From: Dromiciops gliroides
Lineage: Eukaryota > Chordata > Mammalia > Microbiotheria > Microbiotheriidae
Assembly (NCBI RefSeq): GCF_019393635.1
Contig: NC_057861.1
Coordinates: 361,816,453 to 361,880,452, forward strand
Direction of reading: 5' to 3'
Length of the DNA stretch: 64,000 bases
Under the pieces are notes generated by a model. That model ran no database searches, was not told the DNA's origin, and was given only the letters and a program-made list of their open reading frames with translations. The first letter of the stretch is position 1. Each line of letters begins with the position of its first letter. Position numbers and translations under genes: made by a program. Shown piece by piece: positions 21,734 to 32,330 of the stretch.

Positions 21734-22730
21734 CGTTTGAAGGAAAACAGACACATTAATGGACTATTGGTGGACCTGTGAATTGGTCCAGACATTCTGG
21801 AAAGCAATTTAGTACTATACCCTTAAAGCTGTTAAAATGTGTATTCCCTTTGACTCAACAGTCCCGCCACTAGATCCACATCATGAAGAGATCAAAGAAA
21901 GGAAAAGCACCTTTATGTACAAAAATATTTATAGCCACTCTTTTTAGAGTGGCAAATAACTGGAAATTAAGGGGATACCCATCAATTAGGGAGTGAATGA
22001 ACAAATTATGGTGCTGTAAGAAATGATAAAAGTATGGTTTCAGAGGAAACCTGGGAATACTTTTATGAATTGTTGAAGAGTAAAGTGAGCAAAAGCAGAA
22101 CAACAGTTTTTACAATAACAGCAACACAGTAAGGGCAAACAACTTTGAAATACTATGTTGTTTGTTCTTCATTCTTAAAGAGGACCATGACATCTGAAGG
22201 TGATGTCATGACTTGCAGTGAACTGGATTTAAGTGAGGAAAGGCTATTCAAGGTCACCACTTCACTCTCTCCTCCAGAGCCATCTGGGTCCAGTGGAAAG
22301 GTATACATCAGGATGACTGGAGATTGCCCAAGATGTTTAAGGAATTGGGGTTAAGTGACTTGCCCAGGGTCACACAGCAGTAAGTATCTGAGATCACATT
22401 TGAACTTGGGTCCTCCCAGCTTCAAGGACAGTGCCCTATCCACTGCTCCACCTAGCTGCCCCTGAAAGACTTAAGAACTTTGATCAAGGCAATGATGAAC
22501 CTAACCATAGAACACATGATGAAGCATGATATCCTCCTCCTGACAGAGAGGTGATAGAGTCAAAATGAAGATCAAGACATATTTTTTGGAAGGGCCGATG
22601 AGAGAATTTGTTTTTACTAGACTATGTGTATAGATTATAATGGTTTTGCTTTTCTCTTTTTTCTCCACAGGGGTGGAGGAGAAGAGAGAGGAAAAAAATC
22701 GATTATTGTTAATTGAGAAATTAAAATTAG
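21734..22730 (+). mobile_element. Old L1 3' end, split by a SINE
   Basis: The end of ORF2 (ACCCTTAAAGCTGTTAAAA, TATTTATAGCCACTCTTTTT) and a 3' UTR with CCTCCTGACAGAGAGGTGAT are separated by the composite SINE at 22156-22462. This 3' UTR differs from the younger L1 copies and marks another subfamily. Confidence 0.8.
22156..22462 (-). mobile_element. Composite SINE with extended tail
   Basis: Read on the minus strand it has the tRNA-SINE head, then the extended tail seen at 11060. A near-duplicate TGAAATACT/TGAAAGACT flanks it, and the L1 continues across. Confidence 0.85.
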
Positions 22731-22829
22731 ATTTTAAAATGGTTTATGTTATGTGTGGTCTGGCGAAAAGCAGAATTAAATTGACTTAGGGTTGGTTGAA
22801 TGATCTTGTTCACAGAATGCTGATTAATC

Positions 22830-23110
22830 AATCATACCTCCTTGGAGCAAGGTCTCTATTATCATGTTCCAGGGCTTTGCCTTTGGCCCTGAGCCGTGCA
22901 ACATTTTTATCCATATTTAAGTTCAAGTCTTTCTGACTCCAAATCTCATGTTCTTATCACTATGCCACCAAAGTTCTTCAAAATGAGAACCTTGTTATTA
23001 ACAGTTCATGTGAAAAGGAGATGGGAGTTGTAGCTGACTCAATATAAGTCAACAGTGGCAACCCAAAAAACAGTGAATGCAATCTTCCTTGGAGACTTAT
23101 GAGAATGCAT
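22830..23110 (+). mobile_element. CR1/L3 LINE fragment
   Basis: CCTGAGCCGTGCAACATTTT and GTTGTAGCTGACTCAATATA belong to internal L3 coding sequence. A short MIR-type piece interrupts it near 22920. Confidence 0.65.
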
Positions 23111-23245
23111 GATCTTACTGATGCAGATTTCAACCCCTACAAGCTTTTTTACTCATTGTGATTATTGTCTAGAACGTTAAATACATGTATCCAAGGTAAT
23201 GGAGATCTTCCTCTGTTTCGTTTAATTGTTCAAAGGTATTGGTGT

Positions 23246-23413
23246 GGGGCAGCTGGGTAGTGCAGTGGATAGAGCACCAGCCCTGGATTCAGGAGGACCT
23301 GAGTTCAAATCCGGCCTCAGACACTTGACACTTACTAGCTGTGTGACCCTGGGCAAGTCACTTAACCCCGATTGCCTCACCCAAAAAAACCCCCCAAAAA
23401 CAAAAACAAAAAA
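23246..23413 (+). mobile_element. tRNA-derived SINE, hybrid A/B
   Basis: It has type B GGATAGAGCAC and GATTGCCTCACC, with type A GGATTCAGG and ACTTGACACTT. A 15-bp perfect duplication CAAAGGTATTGGTGT flanks it. Confidence 0.95.
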
Positions 23414-23745
23414 CAAAGGTATTGGTGTAAACCAGAGTTGTCTATTCTTGCTATATGAATGGTATATCCTTTTCCAATCAAATGTCTGATGATGTCCTTT
23501 ATGCTACTTACCACATTTAGGTCACTATTGGTAATATTCTATGGCCCTCTTACATTTATCATACATCTTTTCAAAGTCATTTCAAGCAGATGCAGGCAAA
23601 TGTAATATATCCCAGTCATGTACTACTCACTCATGACTCCAACACATTGTCCATCAGTAGTACCTGTCAAAATTGTGAGTGTGTGTTTGCATGTGCACAT
23701 TGAGAGACAGAGACAGAAAGATGGAGACAGTAAGAGAGAACTTGA

Positions 23746-24251
23746 ACGCTCACGGACTCAGCAGTGGACGTTTGGGAGATGGGGCAGTGGACGTCCCCAG
23801 GACTCGCGGGACGGGCGCCATGGCTGCGCCGATGACATTTGGGGGCTTGTCCTGGTTCCATTCTCTTGGCTGGCTAGGGGAACCCCCGCCTGAGTGGGAC
23901 TGATGTTCGGGCCGGTCCGTGTCTCGTTTTGTTCTGGGCTTTTTCCTGTCTTTGGTTTCCTATGCAGAGAAGTCGCTCCCAGCAATCTGTTCTAAAAAGT
24001 GACTTTTCCTTTTGAAGTGGACTAAGGGGCCGACTCCTCGTCTGGGCTTCTTTGGGTTTCATTTGGACCTGGATTCCCCTCGAGCTATGCCACCCCGGCC
24101 CACAGAGGGTGTAGTTGGGGAAAGAAGGGCGTGGCCAGGGTGCCACCGGAGACCTGGCCAGGGCCATGACGTCACCACGTCGGCTTCTTTTACTTCCATC
24201 TGTTCAATAATAATAATAAAAAAATCCTCCCCCAGAAAAAAAAAAAAAAAG
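23746..24251 (+). pseudogene. Processed retrosequence, possibly from an ERV transcript
   Basis: A GC-rich 506-bp insert sits in GA-rich DNA. It ends with overlapping AATAAT/AATAAA motifs and a 16-bp A-run, and is flanked by AGAGAGAACTTGA at 23733-23745 and 24252-24264. These are the marks of an L1-mobilised RNA copy. At 23836-23857 the order CA, TT, TGGGGGCTTGTCCTGGTT copies the U5 end and proline-tRNA primer site of gammaretroviruses with few mismatches. It is followed by a leader-like GGGGAACCCCCGCC block. A cellular origin is not excluded: a 26-codon frame starts at 23820. My reading is a 5'-truncated copy of a spliced or deleted ERV RNA. No gag, pol or env is visible. Confidence 0.65.
23840..23857 (+). 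promoter_or_regulatory. Proline-tRNA primer-binding-site-like motif
   Basis: TGGGGGCTTGTCCTGGTT differs at four of 18 positions from the classical proline-tRNA complement, and it is preceded by CA and a TT spacer as at a U5 boundary. Confidence 0.55.
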
Positions 24252-24317
24252 AGAGAGAACTTGAGAGAGATAAAAATACAATGAGAGAGAAAGAGAAGAG
24301 ACAAAAAGATCCAGAGA

Positions 24318-24364
<47 letters not shown>

Positions 24365-24561
24365 AATGTCAGAGAGAATGATACAAAGATATAAAAAGTT
24401 AGAGACAAAGAGAGAAAGGAAAAGAGAGAAAGAGAACAAGAGTGAAAGAGATAAAGAGAAAAACAATGAGAGACTAGAAAGAATGAGAGAGAGATAAATA
24501 AAGGAAAGATACAAAGAGAGAACAAGAGAATAAGAAAGGGATAAAAAGAGACACAGAATGA

Positions 24562-25670
24562 ACTTATTTAATGGACTATCTGTGCAACTGCTTTTAATAA
24601 TCTGGACAATATGCATTTTCATCCATTTTGTTTCTCCTCCACGGAGGGTTAAATCAGCCTCTGACAAATAAATAGGGATTTCAATGAGAAATCCTTTGTA
24701 GTATTACCAGTGCTGGATGCTATTTGCAAAATGTTATTTATCAATAAGGCATTTGGAAAACCTTATAATTATACATCCTTGCATTTGGACTTTGCTCAAG
24801 ATATCTTCTATACCACTAGAGAACACTTAAGGTGAGTATGTCCCTGTTTTATGCCTCACTGTTAGTACTCAGTTGGTCATTGCATATAAAAAAGTATTTC
24901 TGGAACTATAACTTTGATAGAATCTTGAATACTAATGGAGGATTCCTTGCTTGAGAAGAACTTTAAAACTATATTTTGTTCTACAGAATTAATTGCTCTT
25001 TAGAAAACTGTTGATAGATTTCTTTTGGCATTACCTATGTTTCCCAGTATATACCCATACCATTTCCAAGACTGCCATCCCTTATCTCAAAGAATAAAAA
25101 AAAGGAAAAAGGTCCTGTTCAGAAAAATTAACCATCATATAAATCAGGTTCAGCACCATTACATGTAGCAGTCCATACTCATAGTTTCCACCCCCTCCTT
25201 CTGTCTGTAAAGAAGTATTAAAGAAAAAAATACTAATAATGTACTTTTTTGATTTAGACTCAAGTCTGCCTGAAACAATTTTATTGAATTAAACATTAGT
25301 CTATATCCAAACCATTTTTAGTTTGGCGAGAAAAGCCCAAACTAACCACAGTCCCCCATGCTCTCTTACATGACTTCTCAAGACAACATAAGGTAACATT
25401 TATAGGAATCTTGAATGAGAAAAAGATCAAAATATGTTAAAGTACAGTTTGGGGTTAACATTTCAGAGGAGTCCCCATTCAGTTTCTTCCCTTTCAGAAT
25501 TCCACCCTGTGATCAATAACTTAACCTCAAGTTATTTCAGAAGAGAAGACAATGTCCCAGGGCAATCATGATGCCAATTACTCTCAAGTATATATGAGAA
25601 GGCAATGATCCCATGTAGACAGCAGCTAAATTTGGATATCACCCTTACTCTACTTCAAAGGAAGGCCTTA
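24562..25670. other. No recognisable feature
   Basis: About 1.1 kb of AT-rich sequence without a repeat family or coding signal that I recognise. Confidence 0.45.
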
Positions 25671-25819
25671 GTTTTTGTTTTTTAGTGAGGCAATTGGGGT
25701 TAAGTGACTTGCCCAGGGTCACACAGCTAGTTAGTGTTAAGTGTCTGAGGCCGGATTTGAACTCAGGTACTTCTGACTCCAGGGCCAGTGCTCTATCCAC
25801 TGCACCACTTAGCTGCCCC
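25671..25819 (-). mobile_element. tRNA-derived SINE, type B
   Basis: Complete copy just upstream of an L1. No clear duplication is visible, so one flank may have been rearranged. Confidence 0.9.
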
Positions 25820-27414
25820 AAAATAGAGTTTCTTAATATTTTTAGAGAAACTAAATGTTTTTTTTTTCAACATGCTACCACAACTGATCCAACCATTCTG
25901 GAGAGAAATTTGGAACTATTCCCAAAGGGCTATGAAACTGTTCATATCCTTTGACCCAGTAAAACCACTACTAGGTCTGTATCCCAAAGAGATCACAGAA
26001 GAGGGGAAAGGACCCACATGTACAAAAATATTTATAGCAGCTCTCTTTGTGGTGGCAAAGATTTAGAAATTGAGGGAATGCCTATCAATTGGGGCATGGC
26101 TGAACAGGTTGTGGTGTATGAATGTAATGGAAGACTATTGTGCTATAGGAAAAGATGAGCAGGAAGACTTCAGAAAAACCTGGAAAGACTTGGATGGACT
26201 GATGCTGAGTGAAGTGAGTGGAACCAGGATAACATTGTACACAGTAACAGCAATGCTGTGTGATGATCAACTGTGATGGACTTGGCTCTTCTCAGCAGCG
26301 CAATGATCCAAGAGAGTTCCAAAGAACTCATGATGGAAGGTGTCCTCCACATCCAGAAAGAACAACTGTGAATTCTGAATGCAAATTGAACCATAATGTT
26401 TCTACTTTGGGCTGGTTTTTTTCCTTCTTTTTTTGAGGTTTTTCCCTTGTATTCTGATTCTTCTTTCACAACATGACTAATGCAGAAATATGTTTAATGT
26501 GATTGTACATGTATAACCTATATATGTATAATTGCTTTCTGTTTTGGGGAGGGGAGAGGGAAGGGAGGGTGGGAGAAAAATTTGGAACTGTGGTAAAAAT
26601 TATTTGTGGTAAAGATATACATCAGAAGTTTTAGCTGAATCATCTAAGAGATTGCACATGCTACTGAAGCAGCTTTTGAAGGATGAGACAATGGCAGAAA
26701 AACAAGGAAAATGATGAGAAGGATAATAGGAATGACTACCAAGAACTAGAAACTTGTTTTCTTTGTGTCTCACTCAGTCTAATCACCTGTGGCCTAGCAC
26801 AATCACTGGTTGTCTCAAAACCATGAGATATGGTATGATAATCTTTCCATAACATTTTTCAGTTGTCATGAACACATACTAAATTTGGCTTTGATCCAGA
26901 CGCATGGTGGTAAGAAGTGTTATAGATTGCATAACTACCTCAACCCTCTATTATTTAAAGGAGGGAATGTAATGGAATTTAATAATTTGATCATTGACAA
27001 TGCTATGCTAAGGTTTAGTAAAAATCCAGCAATTCAAACAGTTAAAGAAGAGAATCCAGCTTTCCAGTCCAGAGTCCAGAGCCCAGTTTTCCAGACCAGA
27101 ATCCAGCTTCCTCCTGATGACATCTTACCACTTCAAGAAGACAAGAGAACTCAGAGACTTTATATGAACAGTTTTTGTTTCGTTAGTTTTTGTTATCTCC
27201 TTCTGTTATTATATACCATCTATAACATATACTCTCTGCAGAGGTCCTCCCTCTGCAAGACCAATGTCAAAGTGTTGCATTCATGAGGGACTGCCCTTCT
27301 GGACAAAACTTTTCTCTCTCCCTTTTCTATATTGATATAAACATATTATTAGTTAGCATAGGATATTATTTTTGCCTGTTTCATTGAGCAAACTCATTCG
27401 TTTTTCAAATGAAA

Positions 27415-27426
27415 CAAAGGGGGGAA
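27415..27426 (+). promoter_or_regulatory. Polypurine tract of ERV copy 2
   Basis: CAAAGGGGGGAA directly precedes the 3' LTR. A second purine-rich motif AAAGGAGGGAATG lies near 26956, in the same relative place as in copy 1. Confidence 0.8.
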
Positions 27427-27946
27427 TGTGGTAAAAATTATTTGTGGTAAAGATATATATCAGAAGTTTTAGCTGAATCATTTGAGAGATTGTGCATGCT
27501 ACTGAAGCAGCTTTTGAAGGATCTCCTTTTGGGGGGAGGAGAACGTGAGGAACTTCCAGTATGTGGACTTAAAAGTGAGGGCAGGAACGGAAGTTCTCAC
27601 TCTCTGGCTGCTAAACTTAGCTGGGGGGGGGGGGGGGTGTGTGAGAGGAGTTGAGAAACACATGGTTGGTGTTCGGCTTTGGGTGTGCTGGTTCTCGGCC
27701 TGGTGGGTAGTTTGAGATTCGATGAGTTTTATAAAGGAAAATAGACTAAGCTTAGATCTAAGATTATTCATTTGTATTTCTCCTTCCTTATTTCCCTAAT
27801 TGGTTTCAACTCTTGTTGTCTAATTAATTCCCAAGCAATAAAATAAAAAAACTGATCCATCATAGATTAAAACTCAGTGACGCCTTTTTCTTAAGGAAAG
27901 TTAAAGGGGGAGATTAATGCTCTGTATATCCAATTTGGCTCTCACA
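27427..27946 (+). repeat. 3' LTR of ERV copy 2
   Basis: The LTR is 520 bp. It has ACTTAAAAG as a possible TATA-like motif, a G-run at about 27620-27636, and AATAAAATAAAA near 27837 as the polyadenylation signal. Confidence 0.8.
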
Positions 27947-28039
27947 GAACTAAAAGTCCTATGAAAACAAATGTTGAAAACTATCCTTACATGTAACTGG
28001 AAAAAACTTTTATAAAATAAAAAAAATGCTACCACAGAA

Positions 28040-28395
28040 GAAAGATGGATGTGTTTTCATATTTTTTATTTGTAGCCAAATTTGGTCATTATAATTTCAA
28101 AGAATTCAGTTTTTTTTGTTGTGTTGGGTTTTTTTCATTTATAATACTGTAATTGTTACATATGCTGTTTGTCTTGGTTCTTCTTACTTTACTTTGTGTC
28201 ATTTCACATAACTCTTCCCATGGTTCTCTGTATTCATAATATTAATCATGGCTAATAGCACAGCAATATCACATTTCCATTATGGACTTTAACTTGTTTA
28301 GCAATTCCCCCATTGATGTGCTTTCTTTCTAGTTCTATGCCCCTTAAAAAAGTGCTACTATAAATATTTTAGTGTTTGTAAAACAAGTAGGGTAC
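28040..28395 (-). mobile_element. L1 3' end, older subfamily
   Basis: AGCAATTCCCCCATTGATG and GTGCTACTATAAATATTTTA are the minus-strand end of ORF2. The adjoining 3' UTR (28040-28190) differs from the young L1 tails. Confidence 0.7.
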
Positions 28396-28514
28396 AATTC
28401 TAGGGATCTGTGAACTTGGATGGGGAAAAATGACATCTTTCTTTTCATTAACCTTTGGTTTCCTTTGTAATACCAATCTATTTTATTATATGTATTTAAA
28501 AACCTTATTCTGAA

Positions 28515-30171
28515 CAATCTGGTAGTGGCTTCGAAATACAGTGGTGGCTCAGTGGAATAGAATAGGTATGAATTGCACTATAGCAAATGACTATAATAAT
28601 CTAGTATATGATAAGCTGAAAGATCCAAGCTTTTAGAAGAATTACTCATTATTTGACAAAAACTGCTCAAAAGACTGGAAAACAGTATGGCAGAAACTAG
28701 GTATAGACCAATTATCTCACATCATATACTAAAATAAGGTCAAAATGGATTCATGATTTACACATAAAGTGTGATACCTTAAGCATATTAAGAAAGCATG
28801 GAATAGTTTATCTGTCAGATTAATGGACAGAGAAAGAATTTAGGACCAAAGAAGATACAGAGAGCATTACAAAATGTAAAATAGATAATTTTGATTATAT
28901 AATATTAAAAAACTTTTGCACAACCAAAACCAATGAAACCAAGATTAAAAGGAAAGCAGAAAACTGGGAAAACCATTTTCAACAAGTATCTTTGATAAAG
29001 GCCTCATTTCTCAAATATATAGAAAACAGAGTCAAATTTATAAGAATACAAGTCATGGGGGCAGCTAGGTAGCACAGTGGATAAAGCGCTGGTCCTGGAT
29101 TCAGGAGGACCTGAGTTCAAGTCTGGCCTCAGACACTTGACACTTCCTAGCTGCATGACCCTGGGCAAGTCACTTAACCCTCATTGCCCCCCCCCCCAAA
29201 AAAGAATATAAGTGATTATACAATTGATAAATGATCAAAGGATATGAACAGGCAGTTTTCAGACAAAGAAATCAAAACTATAGTCATATGAAAAAATGCT
29301 ATAAATCACTATTGATCAGAGAAATGCAAATTAAAACAAATCTTAGCTACCACCTCACATCTATCAGAGTGGCTAATATGACAAAAAGGAAAATGTTAGA
29401 TGTTGGAAGAGTATGTGAGAAGACTGGGATGTTTAATTCATTGTTGGTGGAGTTGTGAACTCATTCAATCACTCTGTAGGGAAATTTGGAACAATACTCA
29501 AAGAGCTTTAAAAGTGTGCATACCCTTTGATCCAGCAATACCACTGTTAGGTTTATATCCCAAAGATATCCCAAAAAAAGAGAAAAAGACCTATTTGTAC
29601 AAAAGTATTTACAGCAGCTCTTTTTGTGGAGGCTAAGAATTGGAAATCAAAGCAATGCCTAATTGGGGAATGGCTAAACGAGCTGTGGTATATGGTTGTA
29701 ATGGAATATTATTGTGCTATAAGAAATGATAAGCAGGATGATTTGAGAAAAACCTGAAAAGATTTATATGAAGTGATGTATAGTACACTGAACAGAACCA
29801 GGAAAATGCTATACACAATAACAGCAATATTGTTTGATGAAGAACTGTGAATGACTTAGCTATTCACAGCAATACAATGATCCAAGACAATCCCAAAGGA
29901 TTAATGATGAAACATACTATCCACCTCCAGAGAAAGAACTGATATTGATTGAACACAAACAGAAGCATGCTATTTTTCATTTTCTTTCTCTTTTTTCCTT
30001 TTATTTAAGTTTTCTTAGACAAAATGACTAATATGGAAATACTTTATGTAATTGTAAATGTATAGTGTATATCTGATTGTTAACCACCTCAGGGAGGGAG
30101 GAGAGGAAGAAGGGAAGGAGAGAGAAAATTTGAAACTGAAACTTTAAATAAAAATGTTTATTAAAATTTTT
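28515..30171 (+). mobile_element. L1 fragment, 1.5 kb, 5'-truncated
   Basis: This is the longest stretch of ORF2 in the window. It runs from the region upstream of GGATTCATGATTTACACATA to the 3' UTR and ends TTTATTAAAATTTTTT. A 20-bp near-perfect duplication starts TTTAAAAACC at 28495-28514 and recurs at 30172-30191. Frequent stops and shifts break ORF2. A type A SINE interrupts it at 29056. Confidence 0.9.
29056..29202 (+). mobile_element. tRNA-derived SINE, type A, inside L1
   Basis: AAGAATACAAGT before and AAGAATATAAGT after. The tail begins with a C-run. Confidence 0.93.
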
Positions 30172-30285
30172 TTTAAAACCCTTATTCTGAAAAGAGGTCC
30201 ATAGATGTTAATAGTCTACCAAAGATACAAACATTCCAGGTGACCAAGAAACAAAAAAGTTTAAGAACATTTTCCCTAAGCCATG

Positions 30286-31786
30286 TTTTTTTAAAGACTT
30301 TTAAAATTTTTTATTAATTTATTTTTAAATTAAATCATAAAAGTATTTTATTTTCCAGTTACATGCAAGGACAGTTCTCAACATTTGTTTTCATAGAACT
30401 TTTAGTTCCAAACTTTTCTCCCTTCTTCCTTTCCCTCCCCCCTCCCCAAGACAGAAAGCAATCTGATATAGGTTATATATGTACAATCACATTAAACATA
30501 TTTCTGCATTAGTCATGTTGTGAAAGAAGAATCAGAATACAAGGGAAAAACCTCAAAAAAAGAAGGAAAAAAACCAGCCCAAAGTAGAAACATTATGGTT
30601 CAATTTGGTTCATTTCAGTTGTTCTTTCTGGATGTGGAGGACACCTTCCATCATGAGTTCTTTGGAACTCTCTTGGATCATTGCGCTGCTGAGAAGAGCC
30701 AAGTCCATCACAGTTGATCATCACACAGCATTGCTGTTACTGTGTACAATGTTATCCTGGTTCCACTCACTTCACTCAGCATCAGTCCATCCAAGTCTTT
30801 CCAGGTTTTTCTGAAGTCTTCCTGCTCATCTTTTCCTATAGCACAATAGTCTTCCATTACATTCATACACCACAACCTGTTTAGCCATGTCCCAATTGAT
30901 AGGCATTCCCTCAATTTCTAAATCTTTGCCACCACAAAGAGAGCTGCTATAAATATTTTTGTACATGTGGGTCCTTTCCCCTCTTCTGTGATCTCTTTGG
31001 GATACAGACCTAGTAGTGGTTTTACTGGGTCAAAGGATATGAACAATTTCATAGCCCTTTGGGAATAGTTCCAAATTTCTCTCCAGAATGGTTGGATCAG
31101 TTGTGGTCGCATGTTGAAAAAAATCATTTAGTTTCTCTGAAACCTCAGAGTTGTTTTAAGTTGCATTTCTCTAATCAATAGTGATTTGGAGCATTTCTCC
31201 ATATAACAATAGATAGCTTTGATTCCTACATATAAAAAATGCCTGTTCCTTTGACTTTTTCTCAATTGGGGAATGACTTGCATTCTTATAAATTTAATTT
31301 AGTTCCCTATATATTTTAGAAATGAGGCCTTTATCAGAAACACTAGCTGTAAAAATTGTTTCCCAGATTTCTGTTTTCCTTATAATTTTGTCTGCATTGC
31401 CTCTGTTTGTACAAAACCTTTTTAATTTTATATAATCAGGGGCAGCTAGGTGGCACAGTGGATAGAGCACCAGCCCTGAAGTCAGGAGGATCTGAGTTCA
31501 AATCCGGCCTCAGACACTTAACACTTACTAGCTGTGTGACCCTGGGCAAGTCACTTAACCCCAATTGCCTCACCAAAAAAACAAACAAAAAAAATTTATA
31601 TAATCAAAATCATCCATTTTGCATTTCATAATATTCTCTGTCGTGTTTGCTCATAAATTGTTCTCTTCTCTATAGATCTGACAGGTAATCTATTCTTTCC
31701 TTTCCTTATTTACCTATGGTATCACCCTTTATGTCTAAATCATGTACCCATTTTGATCTTATTTTAGTATGTCTTTTAAGATATTA
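30286..31786 (-). mobile_element. L1 fragment, minus strand, with internal filler
   Basis: Perfect duplication CTAAGCCATG at 30276-30285 and 31787-31796. Read on its own strand it holds the late part of ORF2, then jumps at about 31143 from CAACTCTGAGG into a foreign-looking 40 bp, then resumes at the CTGATCCAACCATTCTGG block and runs to the 3' end. The 700 bp after the jump are nearly identical to the plus-strand L1 at 25883-26588. Confidence 0.88.
31439..31591 (+). mobile_element. tRNA-derived SINE, type B, inside L1
   Basis: AATTT(T)ATATAATCA flanks the copy on both sides. It is one of the cleanest type B copies. Confidence 0.95.
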
Positions 31787-31796
31787 CTAAGCCATG

Positions 31797-32095
31797 TTTT
31801 TTTAAATAAGTTTTTATTGATAACTTTGATTTTTAAAATCACCACAGTTACATCTAGTATCCTTTTCCTTCCCCTTCCCAGAGGGCCATTCCAAATTTTT
31901 AAAAAATAGTATTTTTAAGAAAAAGAAGAGTAAGAAATCAACATAACAGATTAATCCATTAAAAAAGAGTGAAAATGTATGTGATGTACAGTACTAATAT
32001 ACCTCCCACCTCTGCAAAGGAGTGGGACAGGAATATCTTCTCATATATCTTCTTTTGAATCATGCCCTAAACTAGATTTTAAAATATAATTTTCT
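31797..32095 (-). mobile_element. L1 3' UTR, older subfamily
   Basis: TTTTTATTGATAACTTTGAT, CTTCCCAGAGGGCCATTCC and CCACCTCTGCAAAGGAGTG form a 3' UTR type that also appears at 39785. Confidence 0.65.
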
Positions 32096-32219
32096 CTCCT
32101 CACCCCCAACAGTGCTCCCCCAGGACTTACCTTCACAATGATGTTATCAAATGTCAATGCTTATGTTGCTTTAGTTTAAAAGTTTGATTCCTCCAGTTCT
32201 TCCTGGAACTTTACTATAT

Positions 32220-32330
32220 ATGATGAGGATTTAGAGCCAAATGATACTTTAGGGATCATCTTGTCTTATCCCTCAAGTTTGTAGATGAAGCAACTGAGAG
32301 GCCCAGAGAATGACCATTCAACTTCTGCAA
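32220..32330 (+). mobile_element. MIR/MAR1-type fragment
   Basis: GATACTTTAGGGATCATCTT with GTAGATGAAGCAACTGAGAG. Confidence 0.55.

Larger units (their letters stand above)
23696..24560 (+). repeat. GA-rich low-complexity block, (GA)n core
   Basis: Degenerate AGAGA repeats occur on both sides of a retrosequence (23746-24251), with a pure (GA)n run at about 24317-24362. The long serine- and leucine-rich frames on the minus strand here are composition artefacts. Confidence 0.9.
26589..27946 (+). mobile_element. Deleted endogenous retrovirus, copy 2
   Basis: TG at 26589 and CA at 27946 are flanked by a 4-bp duplication GAAC (26585-26588 and 27947-27950) inside an L1 3' UTR. The order is: the first 95 bp of the 5' LTR, an abrupt jump into about 730 bp of internal sequence, a polypurine tract and a complete 3' LTR. 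The rest of the 5' LTR, the primer site and the gag-pol region are gone. The 95 bp shared by both LTRs differ at about five positions, all transitions. The internal DNA matches copy 1 (2930-4031) and extends further upstream than that copy. An open frame spans 26810-27286. Its middle part resembles the copy 1 frame, but no retroviral domain is recognised. Confidence 0.88.
25843..28025 (+). mobile_element. L1 3' end, split by ERV copy 2
   Basis: Segments 25883-26588 and 27951-28025 form one L1 tail (end of ORF2, 3' UTR and A-rich end). ATGCTACCACA at 25872-25882 and 28026-28036 would be its site duplication. The preceding 40 bp are nevertheless shared with the inverted L1 at 30286-31786. The L1 was already here when the ERV arrived. 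Confidence 0.85.
28398..30275 (+). mobile_element. Ancient repeat of unknown family, split by an L1
   Basis: Pieces 28398-28514 (GATCTGTGAACTTGGATGG) and 30192-30275 (GAGGTCCATAGATGTTAA, AAAGTTTAAGAACA) read as one element. A second copy lies at 34828-35100. I recognise the layout as mammal-wide but cannot name it. Confidence 0.5.

Noticed and set aside
23820..23903. ATG in a GC-rich context, possible first exon or promoter
   Set aside because: The GC-rich island is bounded by a target-site duplication and poly(A), so it is a retrosequence and not a resident promoter.
24059..24667. A 202-codon serine/leucine-rich minus-strand frame
   Set aside because: It crosses a (GA)n low-complexity block and a retrosequence; composition alone keeps it open.
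26070..26276. Frame similar to the minus-strand frame at 30708-30914
   Set aside because: Both are the end of L1 ORF2 in near-identical L1 copies, 5'-truncated and without the catalytic part.
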